This document shows positions 21,065-29,414 of a stretch of 64,000 nt of DNA, in pieces. The translations under genes and the position numbers were made by a program. This DNA is from Paenibacillus sp. PvR098. GTDB lineage: Bacteria; Bacillota; Bacilli; Paenibacillales; NBRC-103111. How positions within the stretch are numbered: the stretch's first letter is position 1; each line of letters begins with the position of its first letter. Where the stretch lies: NCBI RefSeq assembly GCF_017833255.1, contig NZ_JAFIBU010000001.1:4107501-4171500 (forward strand), in the 5' to 3' direction. The notes under the pieces are model-generated. The model was not told the DNA's origin, searched no databases, and saw only the letters and a program-made list of their open reading frames with translations.

Positions 21065-22363
21065 CTAGGAATAAAAATTCATCAGATAACCGGTGATGGG
21101 AACGGGCAGGTAGGAGTGAAGCCTCTTGTCCGGTCCATAAGCGTAATTGATCAGAGCGCGGTAGGCGCCATTCTGCTTGTTCAACAAGGTATCCGGTGAA
21201 GAGGTGGTCAATTTGAATGCTGCTTCACCTACATGAGCGACGAGTCCGCTGCGATCCGTAAGCCCTGCCGCCACGATATCGAAATGGTCACGGATTTGCG
21301 CTTCAAGCTTCTCTTCATCCAGCCGTAAAGTGTTGTCTGCTTCCTTACGGATCCCAAGCTCATCGAGAAGACGCGTAGGCAACCCTTCCAGCAGGTCGCG
21401 GCTTACATTGGGATTCAGCGCTTCATCGGCGTAGTGAAGCGCGGCATTTAATTCGTTGCATCTGTAAATCAGCTCGACGATGTGATTCTTAACGGTCTCC
21501 GCATCCGGATATACGAAGAGAATAACGGGCTCTTTAGATGCCTCTTGGAGTGTAATCGTCACCCGATCCTCATCCAGCCTCACCTCATTGGAGGAGGAGC
21601 TGACTAGTGTACCTTCATTAATCGTATAAACCGCATTCTCCGCGGCCTGCATGATATGGTCGAGACCCGTTAGAGCAACCGCTGTACCTTGTACGTCTGT
21701 TAGGGAAAAGGCGCTGCTCGCTCCTGTGTCGTCGGCCCTCAGCTCGAGCTTCAACAGATCCTCCAGTCGGTCGCGGACAAGCAGTGCGGTTACCCCTGCT
21801 CCTGCATCGTTCACAGCACGGCGGATTTTTCTCAGTGCCTGTTCGTTGGTGCAGTCGGGTCCGAAAGCAACCGACTGCAGCCGGGTCAGCCCAAAGCAGG
21901 AGCTCAGCTCAAATTCGCACAAGCTGCCAGCCAAAGGGAAGACCTCCGTTCGCTTCCGTGCAAAGCCGATGTTTCTTTGTTCCCGCGCCACGCTGTCCAC
22001 TCGAATCAGATAGCTGTATATCCGGGCACCATCCTGGACCATGGCGGTCAATGCCGGGGCTGGCACCCATTTTACCGTCCGTTTGCTTAATGCGGAGCCG
22101 GCGGATGCTTCCTTCAGCATCTCTGCTGTCTGCTTTAAGCTGTCGGCTGCCGCTAATACAGCCGACAGCTGCTCTGCGATCCGCGCGGCAAAACGATCAA
22201 AGTCGTTCTCCACGGGCTGCTCGTCCTTAGGCAGAGCCATGGGTTTAGGCCTTGGCCTGGAGGAGGACTGACCGCCGGTTGGCCTGTTCTGGTTATGCTC
22301 CCAATCATACCACTGGGAATTGATTTGATAAGAACGGGATACTCGTTGAATGGGATCAATCAT
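21065..22363 (-). CDS. Orphan FliD-like (flagellar cap-type) protein
   Basis: 432 residues. The first 75 are polar and disordered (MIDPIQRVSRSYQIN; Pro/Arg/Ser rich). A helical stretch (about 55-90) follows. Residues about 235-310 resemble the hook-IN and FliD C-terminal region: AENAVYTINEGTLVSSSSNE, VTITL and a helix AETVKNHIVELIYRCNELNA match the family pattern (A-FT-DG---SS-N, V-L-L, DT--V-N-I--FV--YN-L). It lacks a signal peptide and no flagellar genes are nearby. Role unknown; homology is by eye. Confidence 0.5.
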   Translation of the reverse strand: MIDPIQRVSRSYQINSQWYDWEHNQNRPTGGQSSSRPRPKPMALPKDEQPVENDFDRFAARIAEQLSAVLAAADSLKQTAEMLKEASAGSALSKRTVKWVPAPALTAMVQDGARIYSYLIRVDSVAREQRNIGFARKRTEVFPLAGSLCEFELSSCFGLTRLQSVAFGPDCTNEQALRKIRRAVNDAGAGVTALLVRDRLEDLLKLELRADDTGASSAFSLTDVQGTAVALTGLDHIMQAAENAVYTINEGTLVSSSSNEVRLDEDRVTITLQEASKEPVILFVYPDAETVKNHIVELIYRCNELNAALHYADEALNPNVSRDLLEGLPTRLLDELGIRKEADNTLRLDEEKLEAQIRDHFDIVAAGLTDRSGLVAHVGEAAFKLTTSSPDTLLNKQNGAYRALINYAYGPDKRLHSYLPVPITGYLMNFYS

Positions 22364-22513
22364 TTCCGTTCACCTCACGTTATGTCCATATCCTTACGGC
22401 TATTATAACGAAACTTATTTTTTCAGTAAACTCAATTGCCTTGACACTCCCTCAGCTTCTAGAGTATGATAATCTATCAACCTTAACTTATACGTAGGAG
22501 CTTGTGCCGTATC

Positions 22514-22603
22514 ATGAACTGGATTCAATGGATTGTTATTGTGGTTGTCTTGATCGTATGCGTAGGCTTCATGGCTTTCGTAGCAAAGAAATATATGAAA
22601 TAA
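22514..22603 (+). CDS. Possible 29-residue single-helix membrane peptide
   Basis: MNWIQWIVIVVVLIVCVGFM starts a peptide with one long hydrophobic helix and a basic tail (AKKYMK). GGAG lies 13 bases upstream, which is long. No homologue is recalled. It could be a real small membrane protein or a chance ORF. Confidence 0.35.
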   Translation: MNWIQWIVIVVVLIVCVGFMAFVAKKYMK

Positions 22604-22706
22604 TCCATACTTCTTTATCGGTTTTTGTGATAAAAGCATTAACCTTCTGTTTCCGCGTTTCATACGATAAAGTATTTACTTTATGCGTAGGAAAGGCGGT
22701 TTTCGC

Positions 22707-23150
22707 ATGCTGCGAAAGCGTGTTCCAAAGCGGGATGATGGTGTGATCTGCGAACTGGTGGAAAGGCTGCTGCTCCCTTTTGCCCAGCAGACGAAGCCGG
22801 GGCTTCGTTTGAACCGGAGCACGATCCGGAATCGGCTTCAACTCTGTATAACGTTTGTGGACGCTGCAGCGGGAGACAAGGCTGCAGGGTTCATCGCGCT
22901 GAAGCGGGAACGTGGCCGGTTATTGATCGACATGTTGGCGGTGAATCCCAAATACCAAGGTCAGGGCATCGGCTCGCGGTTAATGCTTCAAGCCCAGCGG
23001 ACGGCGAATACTTATGGACTACGGGAGATTGTGCTGTGGGTGGACGAGGATAATCTGCAAGCGCAGCGTTTCTATATCAAGCATGGCTATGAGGCTGTAT
23101 ATTACGAGCACGGGTTGCGGTGTTATTTACTGAGGAAGGCTGTGGATTAG
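22707..23150 (+). CDS. GNAT-family N-acetyltransferase
   Basis: About 147 residues with the acetyl-CoA binding motif DMLAVNPKYQGQGIGSRLM (Q/RxxGxG/A) and the C-terminal LWVDEDNLQAQRFYIKHGYE typical of RimI-like GNATs. ATG at 22707 is preferred: AAAGGCGG sits six bases upstream; the in-frame ATG at 22683 has no such site. Substrate unknown. Ends in a near-perfect bidirectional terminator. Confidence 0.82.
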   Translation: MLRKRVPKRDDGVICELVERLLLPFAQQTKPGLRLNRSTIRNRLQLCITFVDAAAGDKAAGFIALKRERGRLLIDMLAVNPKYQGQGIGSRLMLQAQRTANTYGLREIVLWVDEDNLQAQRFYIKHGYEAVYYEHGLRCYLLRKAVD

Positions 23151-23151
23151 A

Positions 23152-23199
23152 GGAGCAGCAAAAAAACGTCCAATATATTGGACGTTTTTTTGCTGCTCT
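23152..23199. terminator. Bidirectional terminator
   Basis: GAGCAGCAAAAAAACGTCC pairs with its complement on the other side of AATATATT. Poly-A and poly-T arms make it work for both the acetyltransferase gene and the convergent gene at 23199. Confidence 0.9.
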
Positions 23200-23531
23200 C
23201 AGCTAAGAGCAAACAGCATTGCAATCAGAGCGGGATCGAGTATGATTCGGCCGCCTCCAAACGGTTGGACGGGGGAGGGGGCGTACGGGTACGCGGTTGT
23301 TTGGGCTTCAAGAGCTTTCTTTGTATTGACGCCTGTTTTCCCTTTCTTCGCTCCGCTTTTTTTGGTTTTGACTTTTAGCCTCACGGCTGGCTCATCATTC
23401 AAGATCAGCTTTCCCTTCTCTAATCGGCTTAGTATGCCGACAAGCTGTGCGCCGTCCTTCAAAATAACGCACACGGGCTTTCCATAATAGGCCTTGCAGC
23501 CTTTCACCGATATCGGATGGATCGGTTTCAC
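23199..23531 (-). CDS. Small protein with an LSm/Hfq-like N-terminal segment
   Basis: 110 residues starting at GTG 23531, seven bases after GGAGGTGA. Residues 11-47 (YYGKPVCVILKDG, VGILSRLEKGKLILND) have the strand order and G-x-L-x-G pattern of an Sm1-like barrel. A Lys/Gly-rich linker (about 52-67) and a Pro-rich section follow, with a hydrophobic end (IILDPALIAMLFALS). The family is recalled only as uncharacterised Bacillales proteins; RNA binding is an inference. Confidence 0.6.
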   Translation of the reverse strand: MKPIHPISVKGCKAYYGKPVCVILKDGAQLVGILSRLEKGKLILNDEPAVRLKVKTKKSGAKKGKTGVNTKKALEAQTTAYPYAPSPVQPFGGGRIILDPALIAMLFALS

Positions 23532-23732
23532 GCGGATTCACCTCCGTTCATTGTCCCTACACTTCAGACTATGCGGGCACCTTTGCCGCTGTCCTAGACG
23601 AATGCCTTATGTGAGTCGCCTATTTAATGGAAAAAAGCCCGTGTTGAATCTCGTTCCTGTTTTGGTTATGCTATAGGATAATGAAGAAGTTAGTTTTTCA
23701 TCAATTCTACTTATAGAAAGAATGAGGAAACC

Positions 23733-25253
23733 ATGACGAGTGCTGTTTTTATTATTTTTGGAGCGACTGGGGATTTGGCCCGACGCAAGCTGTTTCCGGC
23801 GTTTTACAGCCTTTATCGCGAACGGAAGCTTGGCGACAATTTTGCTGTCATCGGATTGGCGCGCCGTCCGCGTTCGAACGAACAGTTCCGTGACGATGTG
23901 CATGAATCGATTAAAGAATTTGCCCGTTACAACGTAACGAAGGATGAGCATTGGGATTCGTTCGCCGATCATTTTGAATATATGTCTCTGGATATCAATG
24001 ATGTGGACGGCTTTCGTCAGCTTAACGAGCTGACCGACCGTTTGGACGACAAGTTTGACATCGGGGGCAACCGCCTGTTCTATCTGGCATTGGCGCCTGA
24101 GCTGTTCGGCAGCGTATCGCATCATTTGCAATCCGGGGGCTTGTTGGAATCGGACGGTTGGCACCGCCTTGTCATCGAGAAGCCTTTTGGCTACGATCTG
24201 CAGTCTGCGGAGAAGCTGAACGCGGAAATCCGCCAAGTATTCGAGGAGCAGGATATTTACCGGATCGACCATTACCTCGGGAAGGAAATGGTCCAGAACA
24301 TCAATGTGGTTCGGTTTGCGAACGCTTTTTTTGAGCCGCTGTGGAACAATAAGTACATTTCCAATATTCAAATTACGCTAAGTGAGACCGTAGGCGTTGA
24401 AGAACGCGGAGGGTATTACGACCGGTCCGGCGCACTCCGCGATATGGGGCAAAACCATATGCTTCAAATGCTGGCCATTATGGCCATGGAGCCCCCAAGC
24501 CGGATGCATCCCGAGGATATCCGGGACGAAAAAGTGAAGGTGTTCCGTAGTCTGCGGGGCTTCCAGTCGGCGGCTGAGGTGCGCGCGAACACAGTCCGCG
24601 GGCAATATGCGGCGGGCAATGTCAAGGGCCATCAGGTGCCCGGCTACCGGGCAGAGGATTCGGTGAATCCGGAATCAACGACGGAGACGTATTTTGCCGC
24701 AAGGGTGTTCGTCGATAATTTCCGCTGGGCTGGCGTGCCGTTCTATATCCGTACTGGCAAAAGACTCCCGGTCAAAACAACCGAGGTGGTCGTTGAGTTC
24801 AAGAATGTTCCGAACAGCGTATATCTGTCCCGCAAGCACAAGCTGGAGCCGAATTTACTGGTGTTCCGCGTCAATCCGGTAGAAGGCATATATTTCAAAA
24901 TGAACGCCAAGCAGCCGGGTTCGGAAGGGATGATCATCCCCGTAGCAATGGATTTCTGCCAGAGCTGCGAGGTCGGTCTGAACACGCCTGAGGCTTACGA
25001 GCGGCTGCTGCACGATGCGGCCCGCGGAGATTCCACTTATTTCACCCGGTGGGATGAGGTGGCGCTCGCTTGGAAATACGTGGACAAGATTGCTTCCGCT
25101 TGGGGAGAACGTACAGATGATTTACACTTATATCCGGCCGGAACGTGGGGGCCCGAACGCGGGCAGCAGCTCGTGGCGGAGGACGGCTTCCGCTGGTGGC
25201 CGGTGAACGGGCAGGATGAAGGCGAAGTCGAATGGAGTACGACGAAGCGTTAG
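23733..25253 (+). CDS. zwf: Glucose-6-phosphate 1-dehydrogenase
   Basis: First enzyme of the oxidative pentose phosphate pathway, oxidising glucose 6-phosphate with NADP+. 506 residues. NADP site FGATGDLARRKLFPA at residues 6-20, the substrate/active-site motif RIDHYLGKEMVQN near residue 178 and the family-typical EKPFGYDL near residue 150 and FRWAGVPFYIRTGK near residue 330. It stands as a single-gene unit; a large hairpin and a terminator follow. Confidence 0.96.
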   Translation: MTSAVFIIFGATGDLARRKLFPAFYSLYRERKLGDNFAVIGLARRPRSNEQFRDDVHESIKEFARYNVTKDEHWDSFADHFEYMSLDINDVDGFRQLNELTDRLDDKFDIGGNRLFYLALAPELFGSVSHHLQSGGLLESDGWHRLVIEKPFGYDLQSAEKLNAEIRQVFEEQDIYRIDHYLGKEMVQNINVVRFANAFFEPLWNNKYISNIQITLSETVGVEERGGYYDRSGALRDMGQNHMLQMLAIMAMEPPSRMHPEDIRDEKVKVFRSLRGFQSAAEVRANTVRGQYAAGNVKGHQVPGYRAEDSVNPESTTETYFAARVFVDNFRWAGVPFYIRTGKRLPVKTTEVVVEFKNVPNSVYLSRKHKLEPNLLVFRVNPVEGIYFKMNAKQPGSEGMIIPVAMDFCQSCEVGLNTPEAYERLLHDAARGDSTYFTRWDEVALAWKYVDKIASAWGERTDDLHLYPAGTWGPERGQQLVAEDGFRWWPVNGQDEGEVEWSTTKR

Positions 25254-25277
25254 GCTTTGGGTTGAAGTCAAAATCCT

Positions 25278-25444
25278 ATGATTTTTATTTAAGATACGTG
25301 CTGGGTGGAAAATCATTGCTGCTCCAGCGCTTCTTGAAATTCGAGTTATCTATTATTATACCTTGCAGGTACAACTCGATTTCAAAGGCAGCCGTAAACT
25401 TTCCGCAGCAATGATTTTCCTAGTACGCAATAAATAAAAATCAT
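25278..25444. repeat. 167-bp imperfect inverted repeat
   Basis: ATGATTTTTATTTA at the left end is complementary to TAAATAAAAATCAT at the right, and inner blocks GGAAAATCATTGCTG / CAGCAATGATTTTCC and AATTCGAGTT / AACTCGATTT continue the pairing. The arms are about 70 bp around a short AT-rich centre. It lies just after zwf and holds no credible gene. It could be a MITE-like element or a structured 3' RNA. Confidence 0.8.
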
Positions 25445-25492
25445 GATGCCTTCAATAAAAATGCCGAACGGCTATTAAGGGTAAGAATGAAG

Positions 25493-25526
25493 AGCAAAAC
25501 CGGGTGAGTCTGGTTTTGCTTTTTTA
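25493..25526 (+). terminator. Rho-independent terminator
   Basis: AGCAAAACC pairs with GGTTTTGCT around GGGTGAGTCT, followed by TTTTT. It probably ends the zwf transcript after the inverted repeat. Confidence 0.85.
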
Positions 25527-25607
25527 CATTTAGTTTCTTTTTTTTGGACCGGCAAATATGTTATGATGGAGAGTAAGCTGTTGCCCAATATAGGGGGATT
25601 TCTTGGA

Positions 25608-26669
25608 ATGTCAAGACGCACTTTTATACGCTGGATGATCGCTTTGCTCTTTATGATCGGAGCGGCGGTTACTGCGCTCGTTAAGCTGCTCCAGAAAGCG
25701 ATGGAATCGCATCGCGCTCCAGATCACACCACGGCGCCGCAAAAGCCGGTGAGTGTAAAGGAGTCCGATACCGGGCTGCCGGAAGAGGACCCTGACGCTG
25801 CGCAGTTTTCTTATATGATTCTCAGCGATCCGCACATTTCTACGGATGTCCCGAGCACCACGAAGAAGCTGAAAGATGCGCTCGAGGATATGAAGCAGTT
25901 TGGCATGCCTATGGAAGCGATTGTAATCACCGGGGATTTGACCGAATATGGCCGGGAGAAGGAGTACGAGGAGCTGTATAAGATTTTGTCGGCCTATCCG
26001 CTGCCGCCGGTGTATGCGAATATGGGTAACCATGATTATTACGATATCTGGATTGACCGCAAAGGGGCTTTCAATCAAGCCACGATGCCCAACGGCAAAA
26101 CAGATTGGCAGTCTCGCGAGCGGTTCCAGACGTTTTTTGGCTTAAAGAAGCCGTACCATGACGGTTGGCTGAAGGGGCACCATCTGATTATGCTTTCGCA
26201 GGAGACCTATGTTCAGGAGAGGCCGGAGGTCGGAGAGGGCGCATGGTATTCCGACGAGCAGTTGGATTGGCTGGAGCAGCAGTTGGCTGCCCATACGGAC
26301 GGCAAGCCAGTGTTTATTATGACCCATCAGCCTTTGCCTCCGGCAGGCCAAGATGGTCGTACGCATCAATTGATTCGCGCGAACAAATTCCGTGAGATCG
26401 TGAAGCCTTATAAGAACGTGTTCGTTTTTTGCGGACACCGTCATCACGATTTTCAAGGCACGGTGGAGCATTATGTGAAAGAAAACTTTCATTATTTCCA
26501 CAACTCCTCCGTCGGCCGCGTCCTGAACCGAAGCTATCAACACGTGGATAAGGAGAAATCGCAGGGACTGTTCGTGCAGGTGTATAAAGACCGAGTGACG
26601 CTGCGCGGCAGGGAGTTCAGCAACCGTACATGGATTAAGGAAGCGGACTGGACAGTAAAGCTGGTTTAA
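25608..26669 (+). CDS. Membrane-anchored or Tat-exported metallophosphoesterase
   Basis: About 353 residues. The calcineurin-like metal site is complete: SDPHIST (D-x-H), ITGDLTEYG (GD), NMGNHDYY (GNHD), MTHQPL and CGHRHHDF (GHxH). The N-terminus SRRTFIRWMIALLFMIGAAV combines an RR motif with a hydrophobic helix, as in Tat signals or anchors. ATG at 25608 follows TAGGGGG; an in-frame ATG at 25563 lacks a site. Substrate unknown. prfC follows on the same strand. Confidence 0.85.
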   Translation: MSRRTFIRWMIALLFMIGAAVTALVKLLQKAMESHRAPDHTTAPQKPVSVKESDTGLPEEDPDAAQFSYMILSDPHISTDVPSTTKKLKDALEDMKQFGMPMEAIVITGDLTEYGREKEYEELYKILSAYPLPPVYANMGNHDYYDIWIDRKGAFNQATMPNGKTDWQSRERFQTFFGLKKPYHDGWLKGHHLIMLSQETYVQERPEVGEGAWYSDEQLDWLEQQLAAHTDGKPVFIMTHQPLPPAGQDGRTHQLIRANKFREIVKPYKNVFVFCGHRHHDFQGTVEHYVKENFHYFHNSSVGRVLNRSYQHVDKEKSQGLFVQVYKDRVTLRGREFSNRTWIKEADWTVKLV

Positions 26670-26711
26670 TAGGATACAGACGAATTGACAAGGAAGGAAA
26701 TGGAATAGATC

Positions 26712-28295
26712 ATGAGCATCGGTATAACCGGTAAATTGCAAGAAGAGATACAGAAACGTCGCACGTTCGCCATTATTTCTCACCCCGATGCGGGGAAAAC
26801 GACGCTGACCGAAAAGCTTCTGCTTTTCGGAGGGGCCATCCGGCTGGCGGGAACGGTGAAAGGGCGCAAAGCGAGTCGTCATGCGACAAGCGACTGGATG
26901 GAAATCGAGAAACAAAGAGGGATTTCGGTAACCTCCAGCGTCATGCAGTTCGATTATAACGGACATCGGGTGAACATTCTGGATACGCCTGGTCACCAAG
27001 ATTTCAGTGAGGACACGTATCGCACGTTAACCGCTGCAGATAGCGCGGTCATGCTGATTGACTCTGCCAAAGGTGTCGAGACCCAGACGAAGAAGCTGTT
27101 TCAAGTGTGCCGCCAACGAGGGATTCCGATTTTTACCTTTATCAACAAGATGGACCGCGAGGGGCAAAATCCGTTCGACCTGCTCGAAGAGCTGGAGCAG
27201 GTGCTTGGCATCCGTTCGTATCCGATGAATTGGCCGATCGGCATGGGCAAGCAGTTTTGCGGCGTGTATGACCGGAGGTTGACGCAGGTGGAGCTGTTCC
27301 AGGGCGATGACCATAAGGAAATCAGTGTACGCAAGGTAAGCGGATATGAAGACCAGGTCGTAAAAGAGATTGCGGGAGAGTTTTTCTATGACCAGCTTGT
27401 GCAGGATTTGGAGCTTCTCGACGTGGCCGGTGACGAATTCGATTATGACAAAATCCGTGCGGGCGAGCTTACGCCTGTGTTCTTCGGCAGTGCGATCAAT
27501 AACTTCGGCGTGCAGACCTTCCTTGAGAACTTCCTGCAGCTTGCACCTATACCAACACCACGCAAGAGCACGGAAGGCATGATCGATCCGTCGAATGAGA
27601 AATTTTCCGGATATGTTTTTAAAATTCAAGCCAATATGAACCCGGCGCACCGTGACCGGATCGCTTTCTTGCGGATCTGCTCCGGGAAGTTCGAGCGTGG
27701 GATGTCGGTGAAGCATGTGCGTGTAGGCAAGGATATTAAGCTGGCGCAACCGCAGCAATTTTTGGCGCAGGATCGGGATATTGTGGAGGACGCTTATCCT
27801 GGAGACATTATCGGTCTCTTTGACCCCGGCATCTTCCGCATCGGGGATACGCTATGTCAAGGCGGTGGGCTGGAGTTTGACGAGCTGCCGACCTTTTCGC
27901 CAGAGCTATTCTCCAAGGTGACGGTGAAGAATGCGCTCAAGCATAAGCAGTTTCAGAAAGGCGTCGATCAGTTAACGGAGGAAGGCACGATCCAGGTATT
28001 CAAGACGATGGGTTTCGAGGACATGATCCTTGGCGTCGTCGGTCCGCTGCAATTCGAGGTGCTCGAGTACCGCATGAAGGCGGAGTACAGCGTGGAGGTA
28101 CAGCTCTTGCGTATGAACTATCAGTTCGCCCGCTGGCTTGTCGGAGACGAGGTGGACCCCGGTAAATTCCGGATCAACTCGCAGCTTGTCAAGGACAAGA
28201 AGGACAATTATGTAGCCTTGTTTGAGAACGAATATGCGCTGCGTACGGCGATGGAGAAAAACCCGAATCTGAAGTTTTTGGAAATGGCCCCATAA
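26712..28295 (+). CDS. prfC: Peptide chain release factor 3
   Basis: A GTPase that removes RF1/RF2 from the ribosome after termination. 527 residues; G1 SHPDAGKTTL, G2 region RGISVTSS, G3 DTPGHQDF, G4 NKMD and the RF3-specific C-terminal domain with LEYRMKAEYSVEV. AAGGAAATGG lies before the ATG at 26712. Full length and intact. Confidence 0.95.
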   Translation: MSIGITGKLQEEIQKRRTFAIISHPDAGKTTLTEKLLLFGGAIRLAGTVKGRKASRHATSDWMEIEKQRGISVTSSVMQFDYNGHRVNILDTPGHQDFSEDTYRTLTAADSAVMLIDSAKGVETQTKKLFQVCRQRGIPIFTFINKMDREGQNPFDLLEELEQVLGIRSYPMNWPIGMGKQFCGVYDRRLTQVELFQGDDHKEISVRKVSGYEDQVVKEIAGEFFYDQLVQDLELLDVAGDEFDYDKIRAGELTPVFFGSAINNFGVQTFLENFLQLAPIPTPRKSTEGMIDPSNEKFSGYVFKIQANMNPAHRDRIAFLRICSGKFERGMSVKHVRVGKDIKLAQPQQFLAQDRDIVEDAYPGDIIGLFDPGIFRIGDTLCQGGGLEFDELPTFSPELFSKVTVKNALKHKQFQKGVDQLTEEGTIQVFKTMGFEDMILGVVGPLQFEVLEYRMKAEYSVEVQLLRMNYQFARWLVGDEVDPGKFRINSQLVKDKKDNYVALFENEYALRTAMEKNPNLKFLEMAP

Positions 28296-28518
28296 CGTTA
28301 TAAGAGCGAGCCCTTCTTTCGGTCGGATAGTGACCGGAAGAGGGGCTTTGCTGCTTGGAGGAGAGGGCTTTTTCCCCGGTCTTTGGTGAGGTTAGGCCCC
28401 TGTCCTTAACCAACCGTTGCCTCAAGGCATACAATATGTTGGATTTAGGATTCAGCTTTCGAGAGGACTGACGGAGAACTTACGCTTCGTTCGTTACGGT
28501 AAAAGAAAGGTGGATGAC

Positions 28519-29286
28519 ATGGGCAAACCGAATTACCGAAGATATATTACAAGCAAATGGGCCAAAACCAAGGCACTGCTGCCGAATCATTCCATTGCCA
28601 AGCACATTCCCGATACGCGGGTGATAACGCGTAACCACCTTCATCAAATGCTGGAAAGGTACGGAATGGTGTATGTCAAACCGGACAACGGAACTTACGG
28701 AATCGGCGTCATGCGCGTAGAACGTGAATCAGGGCAAAGGGGGGGACGCTATCGTTATCAAGCTGGAACGATTATTAGAACTTTCTCAAGGTTTGATGCG
28801 ATGTACGATTCGATCCTGAAGCTGACGAGGAAACGGAGATATGTGGTTCAAAAAGGCATTCATCTTTTGAAATATAACAAAAGGCGCTTCGACCTTCGGG
28901 TGATGGTGCAGCAAAGCCCATCCAAGCACTGGGTCACAACAGGCATCATCGGCCGGGTGGCGGCTCAGCGGAAGGTGGTAACCAATGTGCATAACGGGGG
29001 CACCCTTGTATCGTTCGATACGCTCTTGAAGGGCCATGCCGGAACCTCACGGCGAATGGGGTTATCTCGTAGCTTGAATCAGCTCGGCCTCACGGTAGCG
29101 AAGCAGATGAAGTCGAGATACCCGGGCATTAAGGAGCTGGGACTTGATGTGGCGCTGGATCAAAGGCTGTACCCGTGGATATTGGAGGTCAACACGGCCC
29201 CCGATCCTTTCATCTTCAGTAAGCTCAAGGACAAGCGGATTTACGCCAGAATATACCGTTACGCGAAAGCATATGGACGACTCTGA
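28519..29286 (+). CDS. YheC/YheD-like endospore coat ATP-grasp protein
   Basis: About 255 residues. ATP-grasp features are visible: YVKPDNGTYGIGVMRVE (nucleotide-binding Lys and glycine loop), RFDLRVMVQQ and LEVNTAPDP (metal-binding E-x-N). In B. subtilis YheC and YheD are spore coat-associated. AAAGGTGG sits five bases before ATG 28519; the long upstream extension to 28417 has no site. The stop overlaps the terminator at 29276. Confidence 0.8.
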   Translation: MGKPNYRRYITSKWAKTKALLPNHSIAKHIPDTRVITRNHLHQMLERYGMVYVKPDNGTYGIGVMRVERESGQRGGRYRYQAGTIIRTFSRFDAMYDSILKLTRKRRYVVQKGIHLLKYNKRRFDLRVMVQQSPSKHWVTTGIIGRVAAQRKVVTNVHNGGTLVSFDTLLKGHAGTSRRMGLSRSLNQLGLTVAKQMKSRYPGIKELGLDVALDQRLYPWILEVNTAPDPFIFSKLKDKRIYARIYRYAKAYGRL

Positions 29287-29302
29287 GGGAGTCGTTTTTT
29301 TC
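29276..29302 (+). terminator. Terminator overlapping the end of the ATP-grasp gene
   Basis: GACGACTC and GAGTCGT form the stem around TGAGG, followed by a T run. The 5' arm begins within the last codons. Confidence 0.78.
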
Positions 29303-29414
29303 TTTTTTTCAAGGGTTATCAGGGTCTCAGAAGGGTTGACAGGAAAAATGTGTCATGAGATAATGAACGCGCGTACATCATGTGGTAATTCACAGGTTAA
29401 GGGAGGTGGTTCGC

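Noticed and set aside
25232-25414. A 60-codon open frame after zwf
   Set aside because: It runs through the 167-bp inverted repeat and overlaps zwf; no ribosome site.
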